From assembly GCF_000812565.1 (NCBI RefSeq), contig NZ_JTAM01000019.1:62001-126000 (forward strand): 64,000 nucleotides of DNA, written 5' to 3'. The DNA is from Flammeovirga sp. OC4 (lineage in GTDB: Bacteria > Bacteroidota > Bacteroidia > Cytophagales > Flammeovirgaceae). How positions within the stretch are numbered: position 1 is the stretch's first letter; every line of letters starts with the position of its first letter. The position numbers and the translations under genes were made by a program. The notes beneath the pieces are model-generated. The model was not told where the DNA came from, did not search any database, and worked only from the letters and a program-made list of their open reading frames with translations. Shown piece by piece: positions 7,890 to 17,161 of the stretch.

Positions 7890-8630
7890 TTAAATTTTAG
7901 AGCCTTCAAAAGTTCCTTCATCACCCTGCCCGTTTGACCAAGTTCCAAGTATGGAACCATTATCTAAATCAATCGTTCCTGAAGAGTTGATTTGCATCTC
8001 TTTTCCATCACTAGTATAAATTGATATTGAGGTAAAAGTGCCGTCCTCATTAATTTTTGCATCAAAACGTTCGTAATCTTCAGCAGATGAATATTTTCCA
8101 TACATTACACCTTTCTTTATTTTGAAATACCAATCTGTAATGACTTCTTCTGATGATGTGTAAGAATTTCCATAATATTCACCATCGAACAAGTCGATTG
8201 TATCTTCAAATTTTAAACCTTCTAAACTTCCAGAATGCCCATTTTGATTTGACCAAGTACCTGACATCGTACCACTTTTTAATGAAACTGATGCTTTAAT
8301 AGTAATAGTCAACATTTCTAGTTGTCGCATATTGGAGTCATCAAATTCAGAAACAGCATTAATAACTCCATTTTCATCAATCCCTCCTTCATATTGTTGG
8401 TATTGATCGTCTAAATCAAATTTGCCAAACAATACACCATCTTCAACTTTAATAAACCAGTCAGTCATTATTAGGTTGTCACTATCATAAGTATAACCAT
8501 GATATTCACCGTTGAATGCTGCTATTTTTTCATTTTTCTCTTCTTCTAAAGTTTCTTCTTTGTCTTCACATGCCACAAACAGAATGATCACTAATAGGTA
8601 AAGAACATAGGGTATTTTACAGTCTCTCAT
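7890..8630 (-). CDS. Lipoprotein with two tandem beta domains
   Basis: The 246-residue protein begins with a hydrophobic segment ending in LFVAC, a lipobox followed by EDKEE. The mature part is two copies of a roughly 95-residue module. Each opens with FNGEYHGYTY or FDGEYYGNSY, then a TDW(F/Y) motif, V(L/M)(F/Y)GK, and closes with GTWSN-x-x-G-x-x-G-(S/T)-(L/F)EG. Such repeats suggest a small beta-sandwich or lipocalin-like binding domain duplicated in tandem. No named family is recognised. It has its own terminator and appears to be a single-gene unit. Confidence 0.65.
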   Translation of the reverse strand: MRDCKIPYVLYLLVIILFVACEDKEETLEEEKNEKIAAFNGEYHGYTYDSDNLIMTDWFIKVEDGVLFGKFDLDDQYQQYEGGIDENGVINAVSEFDDSNMRQLEMLTITIKASVSLKSGTMSGTWSNQNGHSGSLEGLKFEDTIDLFDGEYYGNSYTSSEEVITDWYFKIKKGVMYGKYSSAEDYERFDAKINEDGTFTSISIYTSDGKEMQINSSGTIDLDNGSILGTWSNGQGDEGTFEGSKI

Positions 8631-8709
8631 AATTACATGCTTTAATGATTATGAAAACAAAATTGATTAAATCATAAGAAAGAATAAATACCCAACATTG
8701 GGTAGATTA

Positions 8710-9396
8710 TTAGCTTATGGTAAAATCTATAGTCGACTTAATATTGACCTTCTTCTTAATATTTTTCCAATGGGTTCTTACTGTATTGATAGAAATATTC
8801 ATTAATTCAGCAATTTCCTTAGGTGTTTTACCTTGGTGTTTCAATTCAATGATCTCCCTTTCTCTTTTCGTAAGTGCCTTCATTTCTTTATGAGATTGAA
8901 ATTGCTCATTTTGGACAACACTCTTGGTAGACTCAACCTCTTTAGAAGATCTCCACTGATCCAACCAATTTCTTGCTTCTTTTTCATCACAAAAAAATCG
9001 CGGCATTTTTTCAATAATCAATGATTTATCTGTTTTACCATCGGTCAAGCTGTAAAGCTGGAGTAGGTTATATTCTTTCTGCCCTAATACAAGTGCGACG
9101 GGGTAATTTTGATTACAATCCAATGGATAAAAATTGTCTGCAAGAATAGTATTGATGATTGGCTTATTCATGTTTTCTTCTAACCATTCTATCAATTCGC
9201 TATCCATATTAATGGTGAGTTTCTGCTGTAACCAAAGGGCTTGTTTGCTTTTAAAAGTCAAAGCTATTTCTGTATATTCTGCTATATCTTTTTTAAAAAG
9301 CTCAACAGTAGGTGGCGAATCAATCCAATTTAAAATGCACCTTTCGTATTGAGGTTCATAATAGATTTCTAAATAGTTGCTTGAGTAAAGTAGCAT
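8710..9396 (-). CDS. LuxR-type (GerE HTH) regulator with SpoIIAA/STAS-like N-terminus
   Basis: The last 60 residues form a LuxR helix-turn-helix: ALTKREREIIELKHQGKTPKEI, then MNISINTVRTHWKNIKKKV. The N-terminal 150 residues read like a small alpha/beta domain of the SpoIIAA-like/STAS type, ending in the FFCDEKEARNWLDQW segment often seen in such domains; this part is tentative. No receiver Asp is evident. A gene of this type may respond to a protein partner or ligand. It lies next to the tandem-repeat lipoprotein gene on the same strand, 79 bases upstream of it. Confidence 0.75.
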   Translation of the reverse strand: MLLYSSNYLEIYYEPQYERCILNWIDSPPTVELFKKDIAEYTEIALTFKSKQALWLQQKLTINMDSELIEWLEENMNKPIINTILADNFYPLDCNQNYPVALVLGQKEYNLLQLYSLTDGKTDKSLIIEKMPRFFCDEKEARNWLDQWRSSKEVESTKSVVQNEQFQSHKEMKALTKREREIIELKHQGKTPKEIAELMNISINTVRTHWKNIKKKVNIKSTIDFTIS

Positions 9397-9525
9397 TAGT
9401 TTTTCTTAAGATTAGTTTGTTTTAAGATAGGTGTTTCGAATTACAAAATAGATGATCATTCACAACTTAACTTCTTGACTTCCATTATCTAATCTACTTT
9501 TAATGCAGAATTTTCTTTGTATTAT

Positions 9526-9707
9526 TATAAAAAAGGCTCTTACAAATAATACTATTTGTAAGAGCCAAATCAACTAATAGTTTGCAAGGTGTTTTATAGC
9601 TGATTGTTATTCGTCATTTATTTTGCTGCATCAAACTTGCCTCAAGTAATTATGAAATAACGTGGGTAAAGAATTTTATAACTACTACTATCTTTATTTT
9701 CGTTTGT
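9526..9707 (-). ncRNA. Putative small RNA (about 180 nt)
   Basis: On the minus strand a TATATTTG element (9721 to 9714) within the 68-bp repeat is followed by about 140 bases and then a perfect 14-bp terminator stem with a T run. Between them there is no plausible gene: the two ATG codons lead to peptides of five and seven residues. A promoter and a strong intrinsic terminator around a non-coding stretch is the usual picture of a small RNA gene. It is predicted only from these signals. Confidence 0.5.
9528..9566 (-). terminator. Strong terminator of the putative small RNA
   Basis: A perfect 14-bp stem (9535-9548 with 9553-9566) with a four-base loop is followed on the minus strand by a run of T. 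It is the most classical terminator in this part of the window, and the nearest upstream minus-strand gene lies over 200 bases away. Confidence 0.85.
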
Positions 9708-9711
9708 ATAA

Positions 9712-9779
9712 TACAAATATACGACAAAAAAGAAACATTGTTACTTTTAAAGGTTAATAGATATTATGTAACCATTATT
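9712..9779 (-). promoter_or_regulatory. Promoter block, copy 2 of the 68-bp repeat
   Basis: This block differs from 7688-7755 at only a few positions and keeps the TATATTTG element, the GTAACA-x-TGTTTC stretch and the distal GGTTACATAATATC part. Here it precedes the putative small RNA instead of a coding gene. A further ACAATGTTAC lies at 9781-9790. Confidence 0.55.
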
Positions 9780-9795
9780 TACAATGTTACCCAGA

Positions 9796-10458
9796 TCAAT
9801 TATTGATAAGTTTTTCTCTGATTTTTTTGATATGATGAAACTGAGGACATCTTTCCAAGAGTAAATCTAACTGCTTCACATAAGCTTCAATGAGATCATA
9901 ATTATCTCTGTTTCTTTCATAAAGATGTTGACCTACCAACCAATGTACCCTTTCTGCAATCGACATATTTTGTCCATTGGTTTGATAGTGCTGAGGTTGT
10001 AGATTGGATAATCTCCAACTACGAATAAAAGCTAGAAAATTAGGTAAGTATTGATTGAAGTGCATCACCAATTCCAATATCTGATAAAAAGGTTTTGGTT
10101 TCTCTTTTTGTGGATGAAAGGAGAGGGGAGCAAATAAAAGTAAAAGCTGATCTGCCAATTCATATTTTTCCTGCTCCAGTAATAATCTTAACTCATCATA
10201 AAATGACAAGCAAGCACAGTATTGCAATCGATCAGCTTCTGTTGGAATGTATTCGACAAAAGCGGAATAAAGTTCTAAAAACTGTTCGTGTTCATTTTCC
10301 TGTTGCGCTACCTTAAGCATATCATAAAGTACCCATGCCATAGCAGCATGAATTTCTTCATCATTAGGTGACAATTCCAAAAGTCCTCTAGCTGTAATAA
10401 AAGCCTCTTGGTATTTTCCTTCTTCCCTTAAAGTATAAATTTCACGAACTGAATACAT
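9796..10458 (-). CDS. TPR-like protein of unknown function
   Basis: The 220-residue protein is helical and opens with a TPR-like pair (EGKYQEAFITARGLLELSPNDEEIHAAMAWVLYD). No signal peptide or membrane segment is seen, so it is probably cytoplasmic. The start is five bases after the stop of the upstream 72-residue membrane-protein gene, which indicates one operon. I do not recognise a more specific family. Confidence 0.65.
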   Translation of the reverse strand: MYSVREIYTLREEGKYQEAFITARGLLELSPNDEEIHAAMAWVLYDMLKVAQQENEHEQFLELYSAFVEYIPTEADRLQYCACLSFYDELRLLLEQEKYELADQLLLLFAPLSFHPQKEKPKPFYQILELVMHFNQYLPNFLAFIRSWRLSNLQPQHYQTNGQNMSIAERVHWLVGQHLYERNRDNYDLIEAYVKQLDLLLERCPQFHHIKKIREKLINN

Positions 10459-10463
10459 AGTAC

Positions 10464-10682
10464 TTATTTTCCGAATTTACCGTTCCTTCTATTACGGTCT
10501 CTTTTAGCAGCTTGTTTTGACATAAATACTCTTAATACTAATAGTAATGTTGTCAAACCTGCCAATTGAAGGTTTTCCATATATTCTTCACCTCTATCAT
10601 AGGCATAATAGGCAAGAATAAATAATGAAACTGAAGTAATGGCAAAAATGATATTGACGATGTTTCCGAATCCTTTGCTCAT
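10464..10682 (-). CDS. Small two-helix membrane protein
   Basis: The 72-residue protein has two membrane segments (about 9-26 and 39-54) joined by an acidic loop and a strongly basic C-terminal tail (KQAAKRDRNRRNGK). The tail should stay in the cytoplasm. It is the first gene of a pair with the TPR-like gene. No family is recognised. Confidence 0.65.
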   Translation of the reverse strand: MSKGFGNIVNIIFAITSVSLFILAYYAYDRGEEYMENLQLAGLTTLLLVLRVFMSKQAAKRDRNRRNGKFGK

Positions 10683-10704
10683 AAGTTTAGTAGTTAATAG
10701 TGAG

Positions 10705-10736
10705 AAAGCCCACGACTAGGTGAAATCGTGGGCTTT
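10705..10736 (-). terminator. Terminator of metG
   Basis: A perfect 11-bp GC-rich stem (10705-10715 with 10726-10736) lies 15 bases past the metG stop codon and separates it from the next minus-strand pair. Confidence 0.8.
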
Positions 10737-10751
10737 ATTTATGATTTATAA

Positions 10752-12815
10752 TTAACGAATAATACCTCCTTCCGCAATCTGCGAAGTTGGAGATACAAAC
10801 GATAATGTTCCGTCTTTGTCTTCAGCCATCAAGATCATACCTTGAGATTCAATACCTCTGATTTTTCTTGGTGCTAAATTCACTAAAATAGAAACCTGCT
10901 TTCCGATGATATCTTCTGGAGCAAAAAACTCAGCAATACCACTTACTACTGTTCTCTTGTCAATACCCGTATCTACAGTCAATTTCAAAAGCTTTTTCGC
11001 CTTTTTCATTTTTTCTGCTTCAACGATAGTACCTACACGAATATCCATTTTCTGGAAATCATCAAAAGTAGTTTCGTCTTTTTGAGGTTCAACAGGAGCC
11101 TGAGAGATTTTTGTTTTCTCTAATTTCTCAATTTGAGCTTCAATCACTTTATCATCAACTTTGCTGAACAATAATTCAGCTGGAGCCAAACGATCATAAG
11201 CAGTAATCAACTCAGGATTTCCTACTTGGTTCCAATCCAATGATTCCATACCCAACATATTTTGGATTTTCTTCGCCGTATTTGGTAAGAATGGATCAAT
11301 AGTGATAGCTAAGTTGGCAGCAATCTGTAAAGACATATTTAAAATTGTCTTCACTAACTCTGGATCTTGCTTAAACAATTTCCAAGGTTCTGTATCTGCT
11401 AAATATTTATTTCCTAAACGAGCTAACTTCATCGCTTCTGTCAAAGCTTCTTTGAATTTATATTGCTCGATTAATTTTTCAACACGAAGAGGAATCGCTT
11501 TCATCTCCTTCACAATACCTTCTTCCATAGGAGTGAACTCACCTGCTACAGGTACTTCTCCTTTGAAATATTTGTGAGTAAGTACAACCGCTCTGTTGAT
11601 AAAGTTACCTAAAATGGCAACTAGCTCATTATTCACACGTTCTTGGTAATCTTTCCATGTGAATTCAGAATCTTTATTTTCAGGAGCAATTGATGTTAAT
11701 ACATAACGTAACTCGTCCTCACGGTTAGGTAGGTCTTCTAAATACTCATGCAACCAAACCGCCCAATTACGAGATGTTGATAACTTCGCACCTTCAAGGT
11801 TTAAGAATTCATTAGCAGGGACGTTGTCCGGTAAAATGAACTCACCATGAGATTTTAATAAGATAGGGAAAATCAAACAGTGGAATACGATATTATCCTT
11901 ACCAATAAAGTGAACTAATTTCGTATCTGCTTTCTTCCAATAGTCCTCCCAGTTTTTACCTTGAGAAGCCGCCCAATCTTTTGTTGCTGAAATATATCCA
12001 ATAGGAGCATCCAACCACACATATAAAACTTTTCCGTCTGCACCTTCTACTGGTACCTTAACTCCCCAATCTAGATCCCTAGTCATAGCTCTAGGCTGTA
12101 AACCTTGATCCAACCATGATCTACACTGACCTAAAACAGAGTTTTTCCACTCAGAAGGAGTATGATGTTCTCTACCTTCTAAAGTACCTTCGTTGATCCA
12201 CTCACGCAACCAATCCTCATGCTGATTCATTGGTAAGTACCAGTGACGTGTTGTTTTTAAAACTGGAGTATTCCCTGTAATCTGAGATTTAGGGTCGATC
12301 AAATCAGTAGGACTTAAAGAAGATCCACATTTTTCACATTGATCACCGTAAGCTGCATCATGACCACACTTAGGACAAGTACCAACAATATATCTATCAG
12401 CTAAGAATTGTTTTGCTTCCTCATCATAGTACTGAGAAGACTCTCTCAATTCAAACTCTCCTTTATCATTTAGAGTCTTGAAAAAATCTTGAGCTGTTTC
12501 GTGGTGAACGGGAGCAGAAGTTCTATGAAATAAATCAAAAGCAATTCCGAACTTCTTAAATGTATCACCAATTTGTTTATTGTATTTATCAATGATGTCC
12601 TGAGGTGTAATTCCCTCTTTCTGTGCACGAATAGTAATCGCAGCACCGTGTTCATCACTACCACAAATAAACGCTACATCTTTTCCCTTTTGACGTAATG
12701 ATCTTACATAAATATCAGCAGGTAAATATGCACCTGCGATATGTCCAATGTGTAAAGGCCCGTTTGCATACGGCAATGCCGCTGTTACAGTGTATCTATT
12801 GTAATGCTTTGACAT
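10752..12815 (-). CDS. metG: Methionyl-tRNA synthetase with C-terminal tRNA-binding domain
   Basis: The enzyme charges tRNA-Met with methionine using ATP. At 687 residues it is full length. The class I HIGH signature is at residues 22-25 within [11 protein letters not shown], and the KMSKS loop appears as KLSTS at 344-348. Four zinc-binding Cys are at 147, 150, 160 and 163. A C-terminal EMAP/Trbp111-type tRNA-binding domain runs from about 585 to the end ([12 protein letters not shown] to ESQGMILMA). It is transcribed alone, divergent from a methyltransferase gene. The window also carries the initiator tRNA-Met gene. Confidence 0.98.
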   Translation of the reverse strand: MSKHYNRYTVTAALPYANGPLHIGHIAGAYLPADIYVRSLRQKGKDVAFICGSDEHGAAITIRAQKEGITPQDIIDKYNKQIGDTFKKFGIAFDLFHRTSAPVHHETAQDFFKTLNDKGEFELRESSQYYDEEAKQFLADRYIVGTCPKCGHDAAYGDQCEKCGSSLSPTDLIDPKSQITGNTPVLKTTRHWYLPMNQHEDWLREWINEGTLEGREHHTPSEWKNSVLGQCRSWLDQGLQPRAMTRDLDWGVKVPVEGADGKVLYVWLDAPIGYISATKDWAASQGKNWEDYWKKADTKLVHFIGKDNIVFHCLIFPILLKSHGEFILPDNVPANEFLNLEGAKLSTSRNWAVWLHEYLEDLPNREDELRYVLTSIAPENKDSEFTWKDYQERVNNELVAILGNFINRAVVLTHKYFKGEVPVAGEFTPMEEGIVKEMKAIPLRVEKLIEQYKFKEALTEAMKLARLGNKYLADTEPWKLFKQDPELVKTILNMSLQIAANLAITIDPFLPNTAKKIQNMLGMESLDWNQVGNPELITAYDRLAPAELLFSKVDDKVIEAQIEKLEKTKISQAPVEPQKDETTFDDFQKMDIRVGTIVEAEKMKKAKKLLKLTVDTGIDKRTVVSGIAEFFAPEDIIGKQVSILVNLAPRKIRGIESQGMILMAEDKDGTLSFVSPTSQIAEGGIIR

Positions 12816-13170
12816 GGATTGTCTTTAAATTTCTATGCTTTTAAAATGACTAGGCACTCAATTTTTATTACTCAAGTCGATGCAAAGATAAACATTTTGC
12901 ACTTCTAAATCATCTCCTATTAATACTGATTTACAGATGATTTAAGTATTGGAAATTGAAGTTATTCACACTTTATACTTCTAATTGTTGATAACTCAAC
13001 GAAAATCATGAATTTTCAATAAAAAAGGTGGAATTTTCAAAAACTTATGAACAGTAATCAAAATTGGTTTGATCCCTAAAAATGAAAATTATACTTTCGG
13101 GTATAATTTTCTCAAAACAGCACAAAGGTAATAGTTGTTTACTATAGAAAAATAAAAACTAGTGAATAAA
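12816..13170. other. Intergenic region between metG and the methyltransferase gene
   Basis: This divergent gap holds promoters for both genes. It contains a TTATTCACA 9-mer (12962-12970) and a TGTTGATAA, both DnaA-box-like and similar to those at 16 kb. A perfect 10-bp inverted repeat (13084-13093 with 13102-13111) stands about 60 bases before the methyltransferase start and may be an operator or leader hairpin. Nothing in it looks coding. Confidence 0.4.
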
Positions 13171-13908
13171 ATGCAAAAGGGAGAAGAATGGTTTGATCAA
13201 TGGTTTAATACACCTTATTATCACATTCTATATCAGAACAGAGATTTTAATGAAGCAGAACAGTTTATGTGTGCACTGTCTGATCATTTGGGAATCTCCA
13301 AAAACGACAAAGTACTTGATCTAGCTTGTGGAAAAGGCAGACATTCCATTTTTCTAAACAAACAAGGCTTCGATGTGGAAGGAATTGATCTTTCTACAGA
13401 AAGTATTCAACATGCACATCAATTTGAAAATGACAGATTGAAGTTTAATGTGCATGATATGCGTGAACTCTATAAAGAACAGGAATATAACTTTGTTCTT
13501 AACTTATTCACAAGTTTTGGCTATTTCGAAACAGAAGAGGAAGACCTTTCTGCTTTACAAATGATTGCCCATAGCTTAAAAGAAGGAGGTGTTTTAGTAC
13601 TTGATTACTTTAATACCTATAAAGTAATCAGCAATCTTCCAGAAAAAACAGTAATTGAGCGTCCAGAACTCTCTTTTAATGTGCATAAGTTTCTCAATAA
13701 TCGTCATGTGATGAAGCAAATTGAGTTTACAGATAAAGGAAAGCATTACATATTCACAGAAAGAGTGGAGGCTTTAAGAAAATCAGACTTTTTAGGCCTA
13801 TTTGAAAAGGTAAACCTAAAAGTTATCAACATTTTTGGGGATTATAAGCTAAATTCTTTTGATAAAGAGACATCTGACCGTATGATTTTCGTGGTTCAAA
13901 AGAGTTAA
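13171..13908 (+). CDS. Class I SAM-dependent methyltransferase
   Basis: The 245-residue protein carries the SAM-binding motif I VLDLACGKGRHSIFLNKQG, followed by the acidic motif II VEGIDLS and a post-motif FTSFGYFETEEED stretch. This is the methyltransferase fold seen in many small-molecule methylases; the substrate cannot be told. A GTG three codons upstream (13162) is possible, but I prefer the ATG at 13171. It is a single-gene unit with a strong terminator. Confidence 0.85.
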   Translation: MQKGEEWFDQWFNTPYYHILYQNRDFNEAEQFMCALSDHLGISKNDKVLDLACGKGRHSIFLNKQGFDVEGIDLSTESIQHAHQFENDRLKFNVHDMRELYKEQEYNFVLNLFTSFGYFETEEEDLSALQMIAHSLKEGGVLVLDYFNTYKVISNLPEKTVIERPELSFNVHKFLNNRHVMKQIEFTDKGKHYIFTERVEALRKSDFLGLFEKVNLKVINIFGDYKLNSFDKETSDRMIFVVQKS

Positions 13909-13935
13909 TCACATAATTATATAATTTCAAGATAT

Positions 13936-13973
13936 AAAAAAGGGATATTCTTCATTGAGTATCCCTTTTTTTG
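13936..13973 (+). terminator. Terminator of the methyltransferase gene
   Basis: A 12-bp stem with an AAAAAA/TTTTTT base and a GGGATA/TATCCC core (13936-13947 with 13960-13971) is followed by more T. Confidence 0.85.
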
Positions 13974-14011
13974 TTGATATCATTTACTTTTTTAGCTCTA
14001 AAAGTAAATAT

Positions 14012-14077
14012 TTATCCACAAAAAAGAGAAAGTTATTCACAAAACACCTGTTTCAATGTGGATAACTTTCTCTTTTT
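14012..14077 (-). terminator. Long hairpin terminator containing DnaA-box-like sequences
   Basis: A 20-bp stem with one G-T pair (14021-14040 with 14058-14077) lies about 215 bases past the stop of the minus-strand TPR gene. Its arms contain TTATTCACA and GTGGATAAC, and a perfect DnaA box TTATCCACA (14012-14020) sits directly beside it. It may end transcription, bind DnaA, or both. The remaining sequence up to 14292 is AT-rich and empty. Confidence 0.55.
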
Positions 14078-14292
14078 AGGGAATAAATTGCTTATTCTGT
14101 ATAATTTATAATGTGAATTGTGAAAATGATCTTATAAACATCGATTTTCAATTACTTACTCACATTATTCTGAATAAAATCTTGATTTTTTAATTATTTG
14201 AAGAAATTATAAACTTTTTGTTGACAACAATCGAATAAAAACGATCTCAAAAAGGTATTTATCAACAAAAAGAAACGAAAATGTGCTCTTAT

Positions 14293-16134
14293 CTATGATT
14301 TATTCACGTTATCACCTCTCAGTGCTCTAAAACGTTTACGAGCATCCACTTCATAGCTTGAACCTTTAAACTTAATCAGAATATCTTTGAAGTAGTTCAT
14401 AGCTGATTCTTTATCGTTCAGATGATCTTGATAAATAGTTCCCAAGAGATAATGTGCATCGTCAGCAAGAATATCATAGCCATAAAACTCTACTATTTCT
14501 TTTAAAGGTTCAGTGGCTTGTTTATAATTCCCCAATTTTATTAACAAATGTGCTTTTTCCCAAAGAATTTCGTCAGATAAACGATGTCCTTTGAATTTTA
14601 CTAACATTTGTTCGTAACTCTCTATCGCTTCCAGGTATTTTCCTTGAAATACCAACAAATCAATCGCTGCATATTGTTCCATAGCTAGAGAAGTGGTATC
14701 AAGGTTTAAATTGTCACTTATCAACATAGATAGTGCCATAGCATCATTACTAATCGTTCTGGAAGTGGCTAATTTCAAAATATCTAATTGTGACTGTGCC
14801 AATAGAAAATCTCCTGTATAGTAATACAGCTTTGCATTTTTCAATTTTGCAATGTGTCCAATCGTCATTTCACGATTACTGTTGGCTACTTGTGAATAAA
14901 GTAAAGAAGCCTCCCAAGGATTGTCCTGAAGCAAATAGATATCCCCAAGATCCAGCTTAGCTTGTGAAACTAATGACTTTGGAATTGATCGATTGTTGAT
15001 AAGTTCTTTTAATTCAACAATTGCTTTCTCTTTTTCATCCAAATAGAATGCTTGAAGCAACGCCATATTCCTCAAAGCATCTCCTGTCTGTCCATTTACA
15101 CCAATTTCATCAATGATTTGTTGATAATCTTTCACTAATGAGTTGATTTGATCTTTATCAATAGGGTAGGTGCTCTTAATGATCTCCTCTTTAGTCTCTA
15201 TCAACAGTTTTCTTGACATTGGGTATACTGCATACTCTTTGTAGCGATCTACCAAATACTGGAAGATCTTAGAAGCATTTTTATAATCTTTATTGTTTTT
15301 AGCCAATCGACCAATTTCTAAAATCTTGTATCCTTCCAATCGAAGACGTTTATCTAACGCTCTCGCTTGTATAAATGCTGCGTAAAACTTCTTCTGCTGT
15401 AAGTAATACCAAACGATCAGCTCGTTGAATACCGTCATATTTGCGTTCTTCTGCACCATTGTGAGTAACTGAGGTTCTATGAGCTCAAACTTCTCTTCTG
15501 TCGTTAGACGGTCTTGTAGGGCCATTTCAACATATTCAAGCTGATCAGGCTTCACAGACAAAAGCTGCATGTACTCATCGATCATCTGTTCGTATTTCCC
15601 CCAATTGGCATAAAGATCAGCTAACTCGTAGTAAAAAGTCTCTCCTTGATTCTTCTCACCAACCCTGTAGCATTGTTCAGCATAGTTATACAATCCCAAA
15701 TCGATACAGTACAAAGCCGCATACCTCAGCTTTGTTGTATTGTTGGCAACTTGTCTAATATACGTCTCCATGATCTTGTTTCCTGCAAGGGTATCTTTTT
15801 CTATCAACTTTACCCTAGCGTAATCCACATTGTACATTGAATTGTCAGGATTATTCTTGGATAGTTTTTTTAAATACTTCTCAGCTTCCTTGAGTTCTTC
15901 TTTTTTTAAAAGTAGATCTAAATAGTTTTCATGGATTTGTCCCAGCAATTCTTTGTTCTTAATTAAGTCCCTGTATAATTCAAGGGCTTTGTCGAATTCT
16001 TCCGTTTTATAATATTCCTGGGCTAAGTTTAACTTCTCTTCTGTTTTACTTTGCCCCCAACTGATTTGAGAAATAATAAAACAAAGGAAAAAATAGAGAT
16101 ACGTTTTTTTTTGACCAAATAAGGTTTTCAACAT
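14293..16134 (-). CDS. Secreted tetratricopeptide-repeat protein
   Basis: The 613-residue protein has a signal peptide ending near SWGQ and then many TPR-type helix pairs (such as AQEYYKTEEFDKALELYRDL near the start and SAMNYFKDILIKFKGSSYEVDA near the end). The last repeats resemble the BamD/YbgF style of periplasmic TPR. It probably acts as a scaffold in the periplasm; no partner can be named. Directly upstream on the minus strand lies the 1.6 kb non-coding region that I propose as the replication origin. Confidence 0.8.
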   Translation of the reverse strand: MLKTLFGQKKTYLYFFLCFIISQISWGQSKTEEKLNLAQEYYKTEEFDKALELYRDLIKNKELLGQIHENYLDLLLKKEELKEAEKYLKKLSKNNPDNSMYNVDYARVKLIEKDTLAGNKIMETYIRQVANNTTKLRYAALYCIDLGLYNYAEQCYRVGEKNQGETFYYELADLYANWGKYEQMIDEYMQLLSVKPDQLEYVEMALQDRLTTEEKFELIEPQLLTMVQKNANMTVFNELIVWYYLQQKKFYAAFIQARALDKRLRLEGYKILEIGRLAKNNKDYKNASKIFQYLVDRYKEYAVYPMSRKLLIETKEEIIKSTYPIDKDQINSLVKDYQQIIDEIGVNGQTGDALRNMALLQAFYLDEKEKAIVELKELINNRSIPKSLVSQAKLDLGDIYLLQDNPWEASLLYSQVANSNREMTIGHIAKLKNAKLYYYTGDFLLAQSQLDILKLATSRTISNDAMALSMLISDNLNLDTTSLAMEQYAAIDLLVFQGKYLEAIESYEQMLVKFKGHRLSDEILWEKAHLLIKLGNYKQATEPLKEIVEFYGYDILADDAHYLLGTIYQDHLNDKESAMNYFKDILIKFKGSSYEVDARKRFRALRGDNVNKS

Positions 16135-16197
16135 TTCACTCTTTAATAGATTATAAAAAAATAAAAATTTAAAATTCTCTTTTATTGTTATTAGGGG

Positions 16198-17161
16198 TGT
16201 TTATAAGTTGATAACTCTACATACCAACAGGTTTTCCTTACTTATAAACATTATTGCTAATGCCTTATAAACCGCCTAAACTATTCAAAAACAAAGATTT
16301 ATAGCGCTTTTCAACAGTATTCACAGCATTATTCACTCAGAAGTTATTCAGTTAATTGGTGTGTTTAAAAGCGCCATTTTTAATCACATCACTTTATAAA
16401 CACCCGTGTGAATAGTGTGAATAAGAGCCATTTGTGAATTACTGTGGATATTATCAACGCTTATTCAACATTTTACTCACTAATCACAATTTTGTGTAAA
16501 AAACGTGTGAATAATGTGGATAACTTATGAATAAATATCTTTAATGTCCAATTTTTTAACCAAATAGGATAATTACAGTGAATAACTCTTAAGCTTATTA
16601 TCAATATACATACTTTGTTCATTTATCAATCATTTTTGCGCCTAAAAATAACAGCGCATTTAGAAGATTTATCAACACTATAATTTTCTTATTTCATAGC
16701 TGGCAATTCTATACTTCTCTGTATGCATTGCACCTTTAACTTCCTTGTCAATACTTGAAATTTTATGCTAACTCATACACATACTGTGAATTAGGCTTTT
16801 GTTTATATGTTTATAATTTGGTTTATTTTATAATTAAATATCAGATAATCAGATACTTAATATGTTTATAATGTCCTGATTTACGTCTTTATATGTTCAT
16901 AAATAGGTGAATATTGTTTGAAATCATCAATATGTTTATAAGTCTGTTGATAACTTCATTAGTTGTTCACAAAAATCAATATTTAATGTTAGTAAATAAG
17001 AATTAAGATTATATTATAGTTCTATTTCTTATTCTACTGATTTATATTGACTTAGCTAATAATCGCTGTTTTTGACTATGTGAAGGCTAATTCTATGATC
17101 GTGATACCTTCCATTATTAAATGTATTGATAAGAATAATAAACAATAAAATGTTATTCACA
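16198..17161. other. Candidate chromosomal replication origin (oriC)
   Basis: The gap 16135-17792 is the longest non-coding stretch in the window. It is very AT-rich and full of DnaA-box-like 9-mers. A perfect box TGTGGATAA is at 16515-16523, directly next to TGTGAATAA at 16506-16514. Others are TGTGAATAA (16416-16424), TGTGAATAG (16407), TGTGGATAT (16443), TTATAAACA (16242, 16394), TTATCAACA (16669) and TTATTCACA (17153-17161). Four TATGTT(T/C)ATAA units lie at 16806-16941. mnmG, a frequent origin neighbour, and three parS-like sites lie nearby on the right. The likely melting region is the AT-rich part after 16.7 kb. The rest to 17555 has no genes. Confidence 0.6.
16806..16941 (+). repeat. 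Four TATGTT(T/C)ATAA direct repeats in the candidate origin
   Basis: The core 9-mer TGTTTATAA occurs at 16808-16816, 16863-16871 and 16933-16941, and as TGTTCATAA at 16894-16902. All are in the same orientation and each is preceded by TA. They differ from the TGTG(G/A)ATAA boxes to the left, so they may be weak DnaA sites or binding sites of another origin protein. Confidence 0.55.

Noticed and set aside
8689-8704. Short hairpin TACCCAA/TTGGGTA as terminator of the second LuxR-type gene
   Set aside because: The loop would be only two bases and no T run follows, so I do not list it as a terminator.
10095-10316. 73-codon plus-strand frame inside the TPR-like gene
   Set aside because: It is antisense to a gene with clear coding features and has no domain; the same holds for the other short frames opposite metG, mnmG, mutL and the DUF4175 gene.
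12470-12664. 64-codon frame inside metG on the same strand
   Set aside because: It lies wholly within the catalytic domain of metG in another frame.
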